In this document: piece after piece, positions 1 to 7,127 of the stretch
How the letters are laid out: the number at the start of each line of letters is the position of its first letter
How positions within the stretch are numbered: position 1 is the first letter of the stretch
Origin: Desulfobacterales bacterium
GTDB lineage: Bacteria; Desulfobacterota; Desulfobacteria; Desulfobacterales; JAAELO01
Length of the DNA stretch: 41,221 nt
Direction of reading: 5' to 3'
NCBI GenBank assembly: GCA_024226555.1
Contig: JAAELO010000754.1
Location: 1-41,221 of the forward strand
The notes under the pieces: model-generated
Databases searched by the model: none
Told to the model about the DNA's origin: nothing
Seen by the model: only the letters and a program-made list of their open reading frames with translations
Position numbers and translations under genes: made by a program

Positions 1-165
1 ACAGGAAGAGGTTGTACAGGAAGAGGTTGTACAGGAAGAGGTTGTACAGGAAGAGGTTGCACAGGAAGAAGTTGCACAGGAAGAGGTTGCACAGGAAGAG
101 GTTGCACAGGAAGAGGTTGTACAGGAAGAGGTTGTACAGGAAGAGGTTCTACAGGAAGACCTTTT
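1..165 (+). repeat. 15-bp in-frame tandem repeat (VNTR-like)
   Basis: Ten near-identical 15-bp units (acaggaagaggttgt and close variants) run head to tail from base 1 to 150. An eleventh unit keeps only its first nine bases. In the reading frame of the downstream CheW domain each unit encodes Gln-Glu-Glu-Val-Val or Gln-Glu-Glu-Val-Ala. The array is cut by the left window edge, so the true copy number is unknown. Because the unit is a multiple of three, copy-number change would lengthen or shorten an acidic linker without breaking the frame. Confidence 0.95.
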
Positions 166-598
166 AACTTGTGAAGGTAAATATCTTACATTCTCTCTGG
201 AAAATCAGGAGTATGGTATTGATATACTAAAGATAAAAGAGATAATTGGAATGATGGATATAAGTGTTCTTCCTCAAATGCCACATTTTATGAAAGGTGT
301 AATTAATTTAAGAGATAAAGTTATTCCTATAATGGACTTAAGGACAAGGTTTGGGATTATTGAGGTAGACTATACTGAAAGGACATGCATAATAATTCTT
401 GAAATTCTTATTGATAACTATGCAAAAAATATTGGTGTAATAGTTGATTCAGTTTGTGAAGTGTTACCTATAGACAACTCTGAATTGGAAAAAACACCCT
501 CATTTGGTCATGATATAGATACTAATTATATTCTTGCAATGGCAAAGAAACAGGATAGTGTAAAAACACTACTTAATATTGATGAAATAGTACATTGA
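2..598 (+). CDS. CheW-like chemotaxis coupling protein, 5' end missing
   Basis: The frame is open from base 2, through the tandem repeat, to the stop at 596-598, so the gene begins upstream of the window. The first 50 or so residues visible are the acidic QEEV repeat. The rest is a CheW-type domain: it starts near the segment TFSLENQEYGIDILKIKEII and has the family hallmark of a GVINLRDKVIPIMDLR-like strand pair about 45 residues later. CheW proteins bridge chemoreceptors and the CheA kinase in the cytoplasm. A start at the internal ATG at 251 would remove the first strands of the domain, so that start is rejected. The repetitive acidic N-terminal extension is unusual for CheW. It could be a flexible linker or part of a larger fusion lying outside the window. 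The family assignment is firm; the pathway it serves is unknown. Confidence 0.85.
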   Translation, partial: QEEVVQEEVVQEEVVQEEVAQEEVAQEEVAQEEVAQEEVVQEEVVQEEVLQEDLLTCEGKYLTFSLENQEYGIDILKIKEIIGMMDISVLPQMPHFMKGVINLRDKVIPIMDLRTRFGIIEVDYTERTCIIILEILIDNYAKNIGVIVDSVCEVLPIDNSELEKTPSFGHDIDTNYILAMAKKQDSVKTLLNIDEIVH

Positions 599-973
599 TT
601 TAAAAAAATATTGAATATAACCCTCCATATTTTTTTAAGGAAATCCTTTTACCGTTAAATCTGTATAGCAGGTTGCATCATACTGGGAAAAAGGAAAAAA
701 CTATCTCTTTTATGGGAACCTCTAAAATCAAAATAGCTTTATATGGGAATACAAAATGCCAGTAAAAAATGGACTATGCCCTAAGGCACTAAAAATTAAC
801 GTTATCTCAACTATCAATATTCTTTGAAGGCAGGATGGAGAAAGGATTGAAACTATAAATTAAAAAGCCTGCCATGAAATATATTCTTGACAGGCTTAAA
901 ATAATTTACTAGTAAAAATAGAAAATGACACATTTTAATGAACTACCGATAATAGGAACATGTCCTTGCTTTT
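599..973. other. Intergenic region between convergent genes
   Basis: No convincing gene is seen in these 375 bases. They hold a solitary left end of the dispersed inverted-repeat element (gggaacctctaa at 714-725) with no matching right end downstream, and a terminator-like hairpin at 865-897. The remainder is AT-rich with no recognisable RNA gene. Confidence 0.6.
865..897. terminator. Bidirectional terminator-like hairpin
   Basis: Bases 865-874 and 888-897 pair over ten positions with one mismatch (aagcctg opposite caggctt, then ca opposite tg). The plus strand has an A-run before it and AT-rich sequence after it. It lies between the convergent cheW-like gene and the aldo/keto reductase gene, so it could end both transcripts. 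Confidence 0.6.
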
Positions 974-1960
974 TTAGCAGTTTAAACCTTTCATACCTTC
1001 AACTGTATATCTTTCACCCATAACAGTTCCTTTAGAAATTATTGATTCTATTCTCTTAATCTCATTGTCTTCAAGATTCACAGTGGTTGAATTTATATTA
1101 TCTATTAGATAATTAATATTTCTGGTTCCCGGAATTGGAACAATATCATCCCCTTTAGAGAGAACCCACGCCAATGCAAGTTGAGAAAGTGTTATATTTT
1201 TTGAATCTGAAACCTCTTTAAGAGAATTGACAAGGGCCATATTTGCATTGTAACTTTCACCGGATGTTCGGGGTAAATTTTTTCGTAAATCATTGTCATT
1301 ATCCATGGACTCTTTTGTGAGTTTTCCTGTAAGCATGCCTCTTCCAAGAGGGCTGTATGGAACAAAACCAATCCCGTTTTTTCTGAGGATAGGTAGAAGT
1401 TGATCCTCAACCTCTCTGGTAAAAAGTGAATATTCTGACTGAATGCATGTTATGGGATGTACTGCATGCGCCTTCAAAACAGTTTCAACGGATGGTTCAG
1501 AAAGGCCAATGTAGTTTATTTTCCCTTCCTTCACAAGATCAGACATGGCTCCTATAGTATCCTCAATAGGAACTGTAATATCAATTCTGTGAACATAATA
1601 GAGACCTATTGTTTCAATATCTAATCTTTTAAGGCTTTTTTCAACTGCTTCCCTTACATATTCAGGTTTTCCACATATCTTCCTTTCATATGAACCAGGT
1701 TTTCGAACTATTCCAAATTTTGTCGCAATAAAAACATCTTTCCCCCACTCTTTAAGTACTTCAGAAATCAATATTTCGTTGTGTCCATCTCCATAAGTGT
1801 CAGCGGTATCGAGCATCGTAACACCATTTTCAAGGGCTCTTAATATAACTTCTTTTGATTTCCTGTCATCTGTTTCACCATAAAACTCACTCATACCCAT
1901 ACAGCCGAGTCCAACATTTGATACTTCAGGACCATTTTGTCCAAGAATTACATATTTCAT
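974..1960 (-). CDS. Aldo/keto reductase
   Basis: This 328-residue protein is a full-length member of the aldo/keto reductase superfamily, cytoplasmic NAD(P)H-dependent enzymes that interconvert carbonyls and alcohols. The catalytic tetrad is visible: Asp51 and Tyr56 in DTADTYGDG, Lys81 in the FIATKFG strand, and His124 in YYVHRID. The C-terminal cofactor-binding region contains the typical IPGTRN segment. The overall pattern (GLGCMGMS near the N-terminus, YSPLGRGMLTGK in the middle) is that of the AKR13-like, YajO/Tas-related group. The start at 1960 has an aggag-like sequence a few bases upstream (gataaat after aaggagataaatt on the minus strand). It is divergent from the AraC-family regulator at 2062, with 101 bases between starts, so that regulator is a plausible controller. 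The substrate cannot be inferred. Confidence 0.9.
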   Translation of the reverse strand: MKYVILGQNGPEVSNVGLGCMGMSEFYGETDDRKSKEVILRALENGVTMLDTADTYGDGHNEILISEVLKEWGKDVFIATKFGIVRKPGSYERKICGKPEYVREAVEKSLKRLDIETIGLYYVHRIDITVPIEDTIGAMSDLVKEGKINYIGLSEPSVETVLKAHAVHPITCIQSEYSLFTREVEDQLLPILRKNGIGFVPYSPLGRGMLTGKLTKESMDNDNDLRKNLPRTSGESYNANMALVNSLKEVSDSKNITLSQLALAWVLSKGDDIVPIPGTRNINYLIDNINSTTVNLEDNEIKRIESIISKGTVMGERYTVEGMKGLNC

Positions 1961-2061
1961 AATTTATCTCCTTTTATTTTTGCTCAGTTTTCTGTTTTAA
2001 AAAGAATGTAACGGAATTACTTTGTTCTTGCATCCGTACAAATGACATATTAGTATGAAAT

Positions 2062-2856
2062 ATGGACATAAAAGATAAATTTGTTGAATTAGCTGTAAAG
2101 TCGGAGCTTAATCCGGCTTTTATATTAGAGGGAGCACTTAAAGAATATTCAACTGAAGCTCTTCATTACCATTCATGTCATCAGTTTTTAAAAATTACTA
2201 CTGGTATAACATTACTTGTGGAGGAAAATAAAAAACAACCTCTATTTAGTAATATGACAGCTTTTATTCCAGCAAGTATTCTACATAGATCCACAGTAAT
2301 GGGGGGAAAAGTAAATTATAAATCACTCTATCTCGATGAAAATCTTTTTAATACGGAGGTAAATGAGATTGTTATTTTTGATATGAGCACACTTGGTGTT
2401 GCTCTTTTTGACAGGATAGATATCTCGCAAAAAATTGACAGCATAAGTTCTAAGTGTTTAGACCTATTTCTGGAACTGATTGAAGAAGAGATTCACTTAA
2501 AATCAAATCTCACTCGAATTCCCATACCTGAAAACCATGAAAATAAAAAAATCACAGATTATATTGAAAGCAATTTTGATAAGAAACTAACGTTGTCTGA
2601 ATTTACAGATGTACTCCACTATTCAGAAAGACATATATCAAGAATCTTTAAAGAGGATCTTAAAATATCAATATTTGAATATCTGAAACTATACCGGATT
2701 TTTAAGGCATCACTGAAACTCTGTGAGAACAGTTCTGAAACAATAACAGATATAGCATTTTCCTGCGGTTACGAATCTTTATCATCTTTTTATAAAGATT
2801 TTAGAGAGATCTTCTCATTAACACCTAAAGTTTTTAAACAAAATATGAAGAGATAA
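2062..2856 (+). CDS. AraC-family transcriptional regulator
   Basis: The 264-residue protein has a two-part AraC architecture. Residues 1 to about 140 resemble a small cupin-type sensor domain with a His-rich stretch (LHYHSCHQFLKI) like the inducer-binding region of the family. Residues from about 160 to the end form the double helix-turn-helix, including the conserved second-helix region DIAFSCGYESLSSFYKDFR and the closing TPKVFKQ. Such proteins bind direct repeats near promoters and respond to a small molecule. The gene is divergent from the aldo/keto reductase, the usual arrangement for a regulator and its target. The inducer is unknown. Confidence 0.88.
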   Translation: MDIKDKFVELAVKSELNPAFILEGALKEYSTEALHYHSCHQFLKITTGITLLVEENKKQPLFSNMTAFIPASILHRSTVMGGKVNYKSLYLDENLFNTEVNEIVIFDMSTLGVALFDRIDISQKIDSISSKCLDLFLELIEEEIHLKSNLTRIPIPENHENKKITDYIESNFDKKLTLSEFTDVLHYSERHISRIFKEDLKISIFEYLKLYRIFKASLKLCENSSETITDIAFSCGYESLSSFYKDFREIFSLTPKVFKQNMKR

Positions 2857-2877
2857 TTACAGTATTTTCAAATACCC

Positions 2878-3324
2878 TTACGATATTAAAATATTGTCTC
2901 CAACAGATACTTCTCCACCCTTAATTACTGTTCCAAAAATGCCCTCTTTTGGCATTATGCAATCACCAGCCTGATAATATATTGCACATCTGTTATGACA
3001 CTCTTTACCAATTTGCGTAATTTCTACAACAACAGAATCTCCAATATTTACCATTGTCCCAAGTGGCAATTCTTTCCATTCAATGCCTTTTGTGGCAAAG
3101 TTTTCTGCAAAATCCCCATAAGAAACATCCAGGCCTTCATCCTTGGCAATATTAATACTTTCAGATGACAAAAAACTAACCTGTCTTTTTGGAAAACCTG
3201 CATGTGCATCATCTTCTATTCCATGATTTTCAATAACCTTAACTGAATTGATTACTGTTTTGGGAACCCCTTTTTTTTCACTAACTGCTATAGACACAAT
3301 CTCACCTTTTTTATTATTTTTCAT
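2878..3324 (-). CDS. MOSC-domain protein
   Basis: This 148-residue protein is a stand-alone MOSC domain, the fold found at the C-terminus of molybdenum cofactor sulfurase and thought to carry sulfur for transfer to a metal site. It has the start pattern GEIVSIAVSEKKGVPK, the HAG segment (DDAHAGFPKRQVSFL) and the Cys-containing segment IGKECHNRCAIYYQAGDC, in which several cysteines could carry sulfane sulfur. Short MOSC proteins of this type are common in anaerobes near molybdopterin genes. Here it is the last gene of the methionine/sulfur operon: its ATG overlaps the metW stop by four bases (ATGA), so translation is probably coupled. A link between sulfur assimilation and molybdenum cofactor sulfuration is inference. 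Confidence 0.85.
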   Translation of the reverse strand: MKNNKKGEIVSIAVSEKKGVPKTVINSVKVIENHGIEDDAHAGFPKRQVSFLSSESINIAKDEGLDVSYGDFAENFATKGIEWKELPLGTMVNIGDSVVVEITQIGKECHNRCAIYYQAGDCIMPKEGIFGTVIKGGEVSVGDNILIS

Positions 3325-3926
3325 TTCTCCACCTTTTTAATCATGTAGACTCCGTACGTTGATCGGAGGTTGGGAAAAAAGTTAACCGTTTTCCCATACA
3401 TATCTTTACTATGAGTATTTATATTTATCTCCCTGCAAATTTCGAAACCCACATCGGTTGCAAATTTACGGAAGTCATTTAATGTTAGAACTCTGATGTT
3501 TGGGGTTGTATACCAGGTATAGGGCAAATGCTCTGTAATCGGAACATATCCACTAAAAAGAAGTTGCATTCTTATTTTCCAATGACCAAAATTCGGGAAA
3601 CTCACAATTGCTCTTTTTCCAATTCTAAGCATTGAAATCAAAAGATCATAGGGTTTATATACTTCCTGCATTGTTTGACTTAAAATAACACAATCAAATG
3701 CATCATCAGGATAACCATCAATCTCTTCATTAATATCTCCCTGAATTACGGAAAGTCCCTTTGATATACAAATAGAAGCCTGCTCTTCAGATTTTTCAAT
3801 ACCCCTTTCCAAAACATTTTTATTTGTTTTCAGGGAATATAATAGTTCACCATCTCCACACCCAAGTCCAAGTACTTTTGAATCAGGATTTATCCATGAT
3901 TCTATAATTTTCAGATCATATCGCAT
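3321..3926 (-). CDS. metW: MetW, methionine biosynthesis protein
   Basis: The 201-residue protein is a class I SAM-dependent methyltransferase-like protein of the MetW family. The glycine-rich SAM motif is near residues 19-28 (KVLGLGCGDGELL) and the family-specific segment FDCVILSQTMQEVYKP follows at about residues 76-91, then FPNFGHWKIRMQ. MetW is nearly always encoded next to MetX and is required with it for homoserine acylation in several bacteria. Here it overlaps the 3' end of metX by 11 bases, which strongly supports the name. The downstream MOSC gene overlaps its stop. Confidence 0.93.
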   Translation of the reverse strand: MRYDLKIIESWINPDSKVLGLGCGDGELLYSLKTNKNVLERGIEKSEEQASICISKGLSVIQGDINEEIDGYPDDAFDCVILSQTMQEVYKPYDLLISMLRIGKRAIVSFPNFGHWKIRMQLLFSGYVPITEHLPYTWYTTPNIRVLTLNDFRKFATDVGFEICREININTHSKDMYGKTVNFFPNLRSTYGVYMIKKVEK

Positions 3927-5064
3927 CTTTTTTTACCTTAGGTCTGGCTCTTAAAAAACCCGTTATCATATTTGTCAATTTTTCACTGGGTAGAAGAAAA
4001 GCATCATGTCCGCAATCTGCTTCAATCTCACAAAAACTTACATCAAGCCCGTTTTTTTTCAGCACTTTAACAATTGACCGTGATTGGTATGTTGGATAAA
4101 GCCAGTCAGAGGTGTAGGAAACAATAAGGAACTTTGTGCCGGACTCTTTTAAGATATCCAATGACTCAATCTCATTGGGTGAAGTCAGATCAAAATAATC
4201 AGCTGCTTTTGTAATGTATAAAAGAGAATTCGCATCAAACCTGTCAACAAACTTAGCTCCCTGATAATGCAGATAACTTTCAACCTGGAAGTCTACGTCA
4301 AGGTCAAATGACAGGTCTGTTTTCCCCTGCAATCTTCTTCCAAATTTCTGCCTCATGGATTCATCAGATAGATATGTTATATGACCAATCATTCTTGCAA
4401 TTGAAAGTCCGATGGATGGTTTTTGCCCATCATAGTAATGTCCATTGTTCCAGTTCGGATCATTTACAATTGACTGCCTTGCAACCTCATTAAAAGCTAT
4501 TGCTAACGCTGAATGCCTGAGAGTTGAAGCAAGAATAACTGCTGAACCAACCATATGTGGCAAAAATGAAGCCCATTTTAAAACCTGCATTCCGCCTAAT
4601 GAACCACCAATCACACACAATAGTTTTTCAATTTGAAGATGTTCTATTAGTTTTTTTTGTGCCTTAACAATGTCCTGAATTGTAACAACCGGAAAATCAA
4701 GTCCGTATGGCTTTCCATTTTTTGGATTGGTTGAAGAGGGTCCTGTTGAACCCATGCAGCCGGAAAGTATATTTGAACAAATCACAAAATATTTATTCGT
4801 ATCAATTCCTTTACCAGGTCCCACCATAGTTTCCCACCAACCTGGTTTTAAATCATCACTACTATAGTATCCTGCAACGTGTGAATCACCGGTAAGTGCA
4901 TGGCAAATCAAAATGGCATTGCTTTTATCTGTATTCAGTTTACCAAATGTTTCATAGGCAATTGTAACTGGTCCTATCTCTTCTCCACTTTCAAGACATA
5001 GTGGTTCTTCAAATGTAAATTTTTTTTTTTCTGTAAGACCAACTGAATTTTTAAATTTTGCCAT
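3916..5064 (-). CDS. metX: Homoserine O-acyltransferase (MetX)
   Basis: This 382-residue cytoplasmic alpha/beta-hydrolase transfers an acyl group (acetyl, or in some lineages succinyl) to homoserine, the first committed step of methionine synthesis. The nucleophile elbow GGSLGGMQ places the catalytic Ser at residue 155. Asp320 (in YTSDWLYP) and His353 (in CGHDAF) complete the triad. The oxyanion-hole region CHALTGDSH is at residues 54-62 and the length matches the family. It lies 16 bases downstream of metY and overlaps metW. Its acyl-donor specificity cannot be decided with certainty, although the metY partner favours acetyl. Confidence 0.95.
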   Translation of the reverse strand: MAKFKNSVGLTEKKKFTFEEPLCLESGEEIGPVTIAYETFGKLNTDKSNAILICHALTGDSHVAGYYSSDDLKPGWWETMVGPGKGIDTNKYFVICSNILSGCMGSTGPSSTNPKNGKPYGLDFPVVTIQDIVKAQKKLIEHLQIEKLLCVIGGSLGGMQVLKWASFLPHMVGSAVILASTLRHSALAIAFNEVARQSIVNDPNWNNGHYYDGQKPSIGLSIARMIGHITYLSDESMRQKFGRRLQGKTDLSFDLDVDFQVESYLHYQGAKFVDRFDANSLLYITKAADYFDLTSPNEIESLDILKESGTKFLIVSYTSDWLYPTYQSRSIVKVLKKNGLDVSFCEIEADCGHDAFLLPSEKLTNMITGFLRARPKVKKDAI

Positions 5065-5080
5065 ACTTTTTCCGTTCTAC

Positions 5081-6340
5081 TTAATCTGTTTTACTAATCG
5101 CACAACCAAGGTCATTTGTTATATCTTTAATATGCTCTATACCCACAGAAAGCCTTATTAAACCTGGTTTTATTCCTAATTGCAATTTTACTTCATCCGT
5201 AAAGGAAACGTATTGTGAAGACCATGGATGTATAATAAGTGTTTTGCAATCACCCAAATTTGCCAGGTGATATATTAGTTCAAGATTATTTATCATATCA
5301 AAGCATGTTTTTTGGTCTTTTAAACCAAAAGTCAACATCGCTCCAAAGCCCTTTCCGGAAAACTGTTTTTTACCTGATTCATGGGAGGGGTGATCTGATA
5401 GGCCCGGATAATTTACCCACTCAACTTCAGGTCTGTCTTTCAAATAGTTTGCCACACTCATAGCATTTTCAAGTTGCCTTTCCATTCGAAGAACAAAAGT
5501 TTCAAGCCCTGTCATGGTTAAATAGGAATGAAAAGGCGCCTGGGTTGTACCAAAGTTTATGTGGTGCTCTCTCCATATTTTATCAAGGAGAGCAAGATCT
5601 CCTTTTCTTTCAATGAATGGCTTAAAATCAGGGAATCTTTCCTGATTCCAGTCAAAGCTTCCGCTGTCAATGACTACTCCTCCTGGTGCGTTTCCATGGC
5701 CACTAAGGAATTTAGTGGTTGAATGAATTACAACATCTGCTCCAATTTCTATAGGTTTACAAAGATATGGTGTTGCTATGGTATTATCGACAATTAGAGG
5801 TAATCCATACCTGTGAGCAATCTCTGAAATCTTTTTAAGATCCGGAATATCCATACCTGGATTACCAATTGTTTCCATATATATAAAACGGGTTTTTGCT
5901 GTAATATTTTTTTCAAGTTCATCTAAATCATTTGTTGGTACTAACTTAGCATTTATATCATACTTCTTAAAAACTGATGTAAAGAGCAGGTAAGTTGACA
6001 TAAAAAGAGAATTTCCTGAAACGAATTCATCACCAGCTCTTAATAATGCCATACAGGTATTTGTAATTGCAGACATTCCGGAAGACATAACAACAGCCCC
6101 TTGACCGCCCTCAAGCATACATAATTTCTTTTCAAGAACTGTATTTGTGGGGTTTGAAAGTCTGGAATAGATAAAGTCTGCTTTTTTGCCAGAAAAAGTA
6201 TCACTCAGGTTTTCAGCAGTTTCATGAACATAGGATGCTGTTTGAAAAACCGGTGTTGTTGTTGCACCGTTCCATTTATGAGGTTCCTGAGCTGCATGGA
6301 TTACTTCAGTGGCAAATCTGTATCTTTTTTTATTTCCCAT
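5081..6340 (-). CDS. metY: O-acetylhomoserine sulfhydrylase (MetY type)
   Basis: The 419-residue protein belongs to the PLP-dependent Cys/Met metabolism family (cystathionine gamma-synthase fold). The PLP lysine is Lys210 in HSTTKFLSGHG. The YSR and NPT segments at residues 58-65 and the SSGMSAI phosphate-binding region near residue 86 are also present. The APGGVVIDSGSFDW-like insert after the lysine and the length above 400 are typical of MetY, which makes homocysteine from O-acetylhomoserine and sulfide, rather than of MetB or MetC. Direct sulfhydrylation suits a sulfide-producing cell. It is the first gene of metY-metX-metW-MOSC. A methionine gamma-lyase activity cannot be fully excluded. 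A palindrome 61 bases upstream may be its operator. Confidence 0.92.
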   Translation of the reverse strand: MGNKKRYRFATEVIHAAQEPHKWNGATTTPVFQTASYVHETAENLSDTFSGKKADFIYSRLSNPTNTVLEKKLCMLEGGQGAVVMSSGMSAITNTCMALLRAGDEFVSGNSLFMSTYLLFTSVFKKYDINAKLVPTNDLDELEKNITAKTRFIYMETIGNPGMDIPDLKKISEIAHRYGLPLIVDNTIATPYLCKPIEIGADVVIHSTTKFLSGHGNAPGGVVIDSGSFDWNQERFPDFKPFIERKGDLALLDKIWREHHINFGTTQAPFHSYLTMTGLETFVLRMERQLENAMSVANYLKDRPEVEWVNYPGLSDHPSHESGKKQFSGKGFGAMLTFGLKDQKTCFDMINNLELIYHLANLGDCKTLIIHPWSSQYVSFTDEVKLQLGIKPGLIRLSVGIEHIKDITNDLGCAISKTD

Positions 6341-6400
6341 GTAATTTCCCCTGTTTAGCTGGGTATTGTTTTAAAATAATCTAAGATATCACAAAATATC

Positions 6401-6421
6401 AAATACCACATTGTGGTATTT
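6401..6421. promoter_or_regulatory. Perfect 10-bp palindrome upstream of metY
   Basis: AAATACCACA, a single T, then TGTGGTATTT form an exact inverted repeat 61 bases before the metY start. With only one central base it cannot form a normal RNA hairpin loop, so it looks like the binding site of a dimeric repressor or activator. No regulator gene is adjacent. Control of methionine genes by a SAM- or SAH-responsive regulator is known in this phylum, but assigning this site to one is inference. Confidence 0.5.
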
Positions 6422-6503
6422 TAGACAAGTCGAAAAGAATCGGTTTTTAAGAAGGTTGTTATATCGTATTTTGTTTTTTTTAATAAATTCCGTTTAGTAT
6501 TAA

Positions 6504-6601
6504 AGGAACCTGTGATTTAATCAAAAAACTTTCAAATAAAAAGATTAATAAAAATAGTATTGACAGAGGACTATAGATAAAGGCATTATATAGAAGTTCC
6601 C
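6504..6601 (+). repeat. Degenerate copy of the dispersed TIR element
   Basis: The left end aggaacct and right end tagaagttccc match the ends of the dispersed element. TTAA is duplicated at 6500-6503 and 6602-6605, immediately outside. The 98-bp interior is diverged. The probable promoter of the receiver gene at 6638 lies inside this element. The copy is called from its ends and the target duplication, so it is less certain than the better-preserved copies. Confidence 0.55.
6560..6589 (+). promoter_or_regulatory. Possible sigma-70 promoter for the lone receiver gene
   Basis: A perfect -35 hexamer TTGACA (6560-6565) is followed after 18 bases by CATTAT (6584-6589), a fair -10. This would start transcription about 40 bases before the receiver gene at 6638. 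Both boxes lie within the degenerate inverted-repeat element at 6504-6601. Confidence 0.4.
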
Positions 6602-6637
6602 TTAAGAGTAATAAGAATTACAAGAATAGGTAAGATA

Positions 6638-7006
6638 ATGCCAAAAGTTTTAATTATTGATGATGAAAAACCAATCAGGCAAATGTTAAGAACCCTCTTT
6701 GAAAAAGAGTGTTTTACTGTTTTTGATGCTCCAAATGGAGACAAAGGTTTTAATCTTTTTAAGGAAAAACAACCTGATATCATTATTTTAGATATGCTTA
6801 TGCCTGAGAAAGATGGGGTTGAAGCATTGAATCTAATCAGAGGTATCTCAAAAGAAGTTAAGATTATTGCTATCTCAGGTGGGGGAGTCGTTAACCCTGA
6901 TGTATATTTAAATTTAGCAAAGAAATTAGGTTGTGATGAGACCTTCATGAAACCAGTTGAAAAGGATAAACTGTTAAAAGCTGTTAAATCGCTCTTGTTT
7001 AGTTAA
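6638..7006 (+). CDS. Single-domain response regulator (CheY-like)
   Basis: This 122-residue protein is a receiver domain only. The acidic pocket is Asp8-Asp9, the phosphoacceptor is Asp52 (IILDMLMP), the switch Ser is about residue 80 and the conserved Lys is residue 105 (FMKPVE). With no output domain it should act by phospho-dependent protein binding or as a phosphotransfer intermediate. It is the only plus-strand gene between the met operon and the Tmc regulatory block and is convergent with the hybrid kinase at 7128. The partner kinase could be one of the kinases in that block, but this is inference. Confidence 0.9.
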   Translation: MPKVLIIDDEKPIRQMLRTLFEKECFTVFDAPNGDKGFNLFKEKQPDIIILDMLMPEKDGVEALNLIRGISKEVKIIAISGGGVVNPDVYLNLAKKLGCDETFMKPVEKDKLLKAVKSLLFS

Positions 7007-7026
7007 CCTATTCTAAATATTTATCA

Positions 7027-7053
7027 GATTAAAAACATTTTGAATTTTTAATC
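7027..7053. terminator. Hairpin between convergent genes
   Basis: GATTAAAAA (7027-7035) and TTTTTAATC (7045-7053) are perfectly complementary around a 9-base loop. The hairpin lies 20 bases after the stop of the plus-strand receiver gene and 75 bases beyond the end of the minus-strand kinase gene. The A-rich left arm and T-rich right arm could serve as an intrinsic terminator in either direction. Confidence 0.45.
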
Positions 7054-7127
7054 AAATTAATAATATGTTTGTTAGTGATTGTGTTGTGATATTCTCTGAA
7101 TGAATAAATTGTAAATATAAGATAGAA

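Noticed and set aside
1-165. CRISPR array
   Set aside because: The 15-bp units are contiguous with no spacers and are read in frame into the CheW domain.
6341-6637. SAM riboswitch before metY
   Set aside because: No characteristic helices or conserved core could be found; the clearest feature is a loopless palindrome suited to a protein.
6586-6948. Minus-strand gene opposite the receiver at 6638
   Set aside because: It is the antisense shadow of a clear receiver domain.
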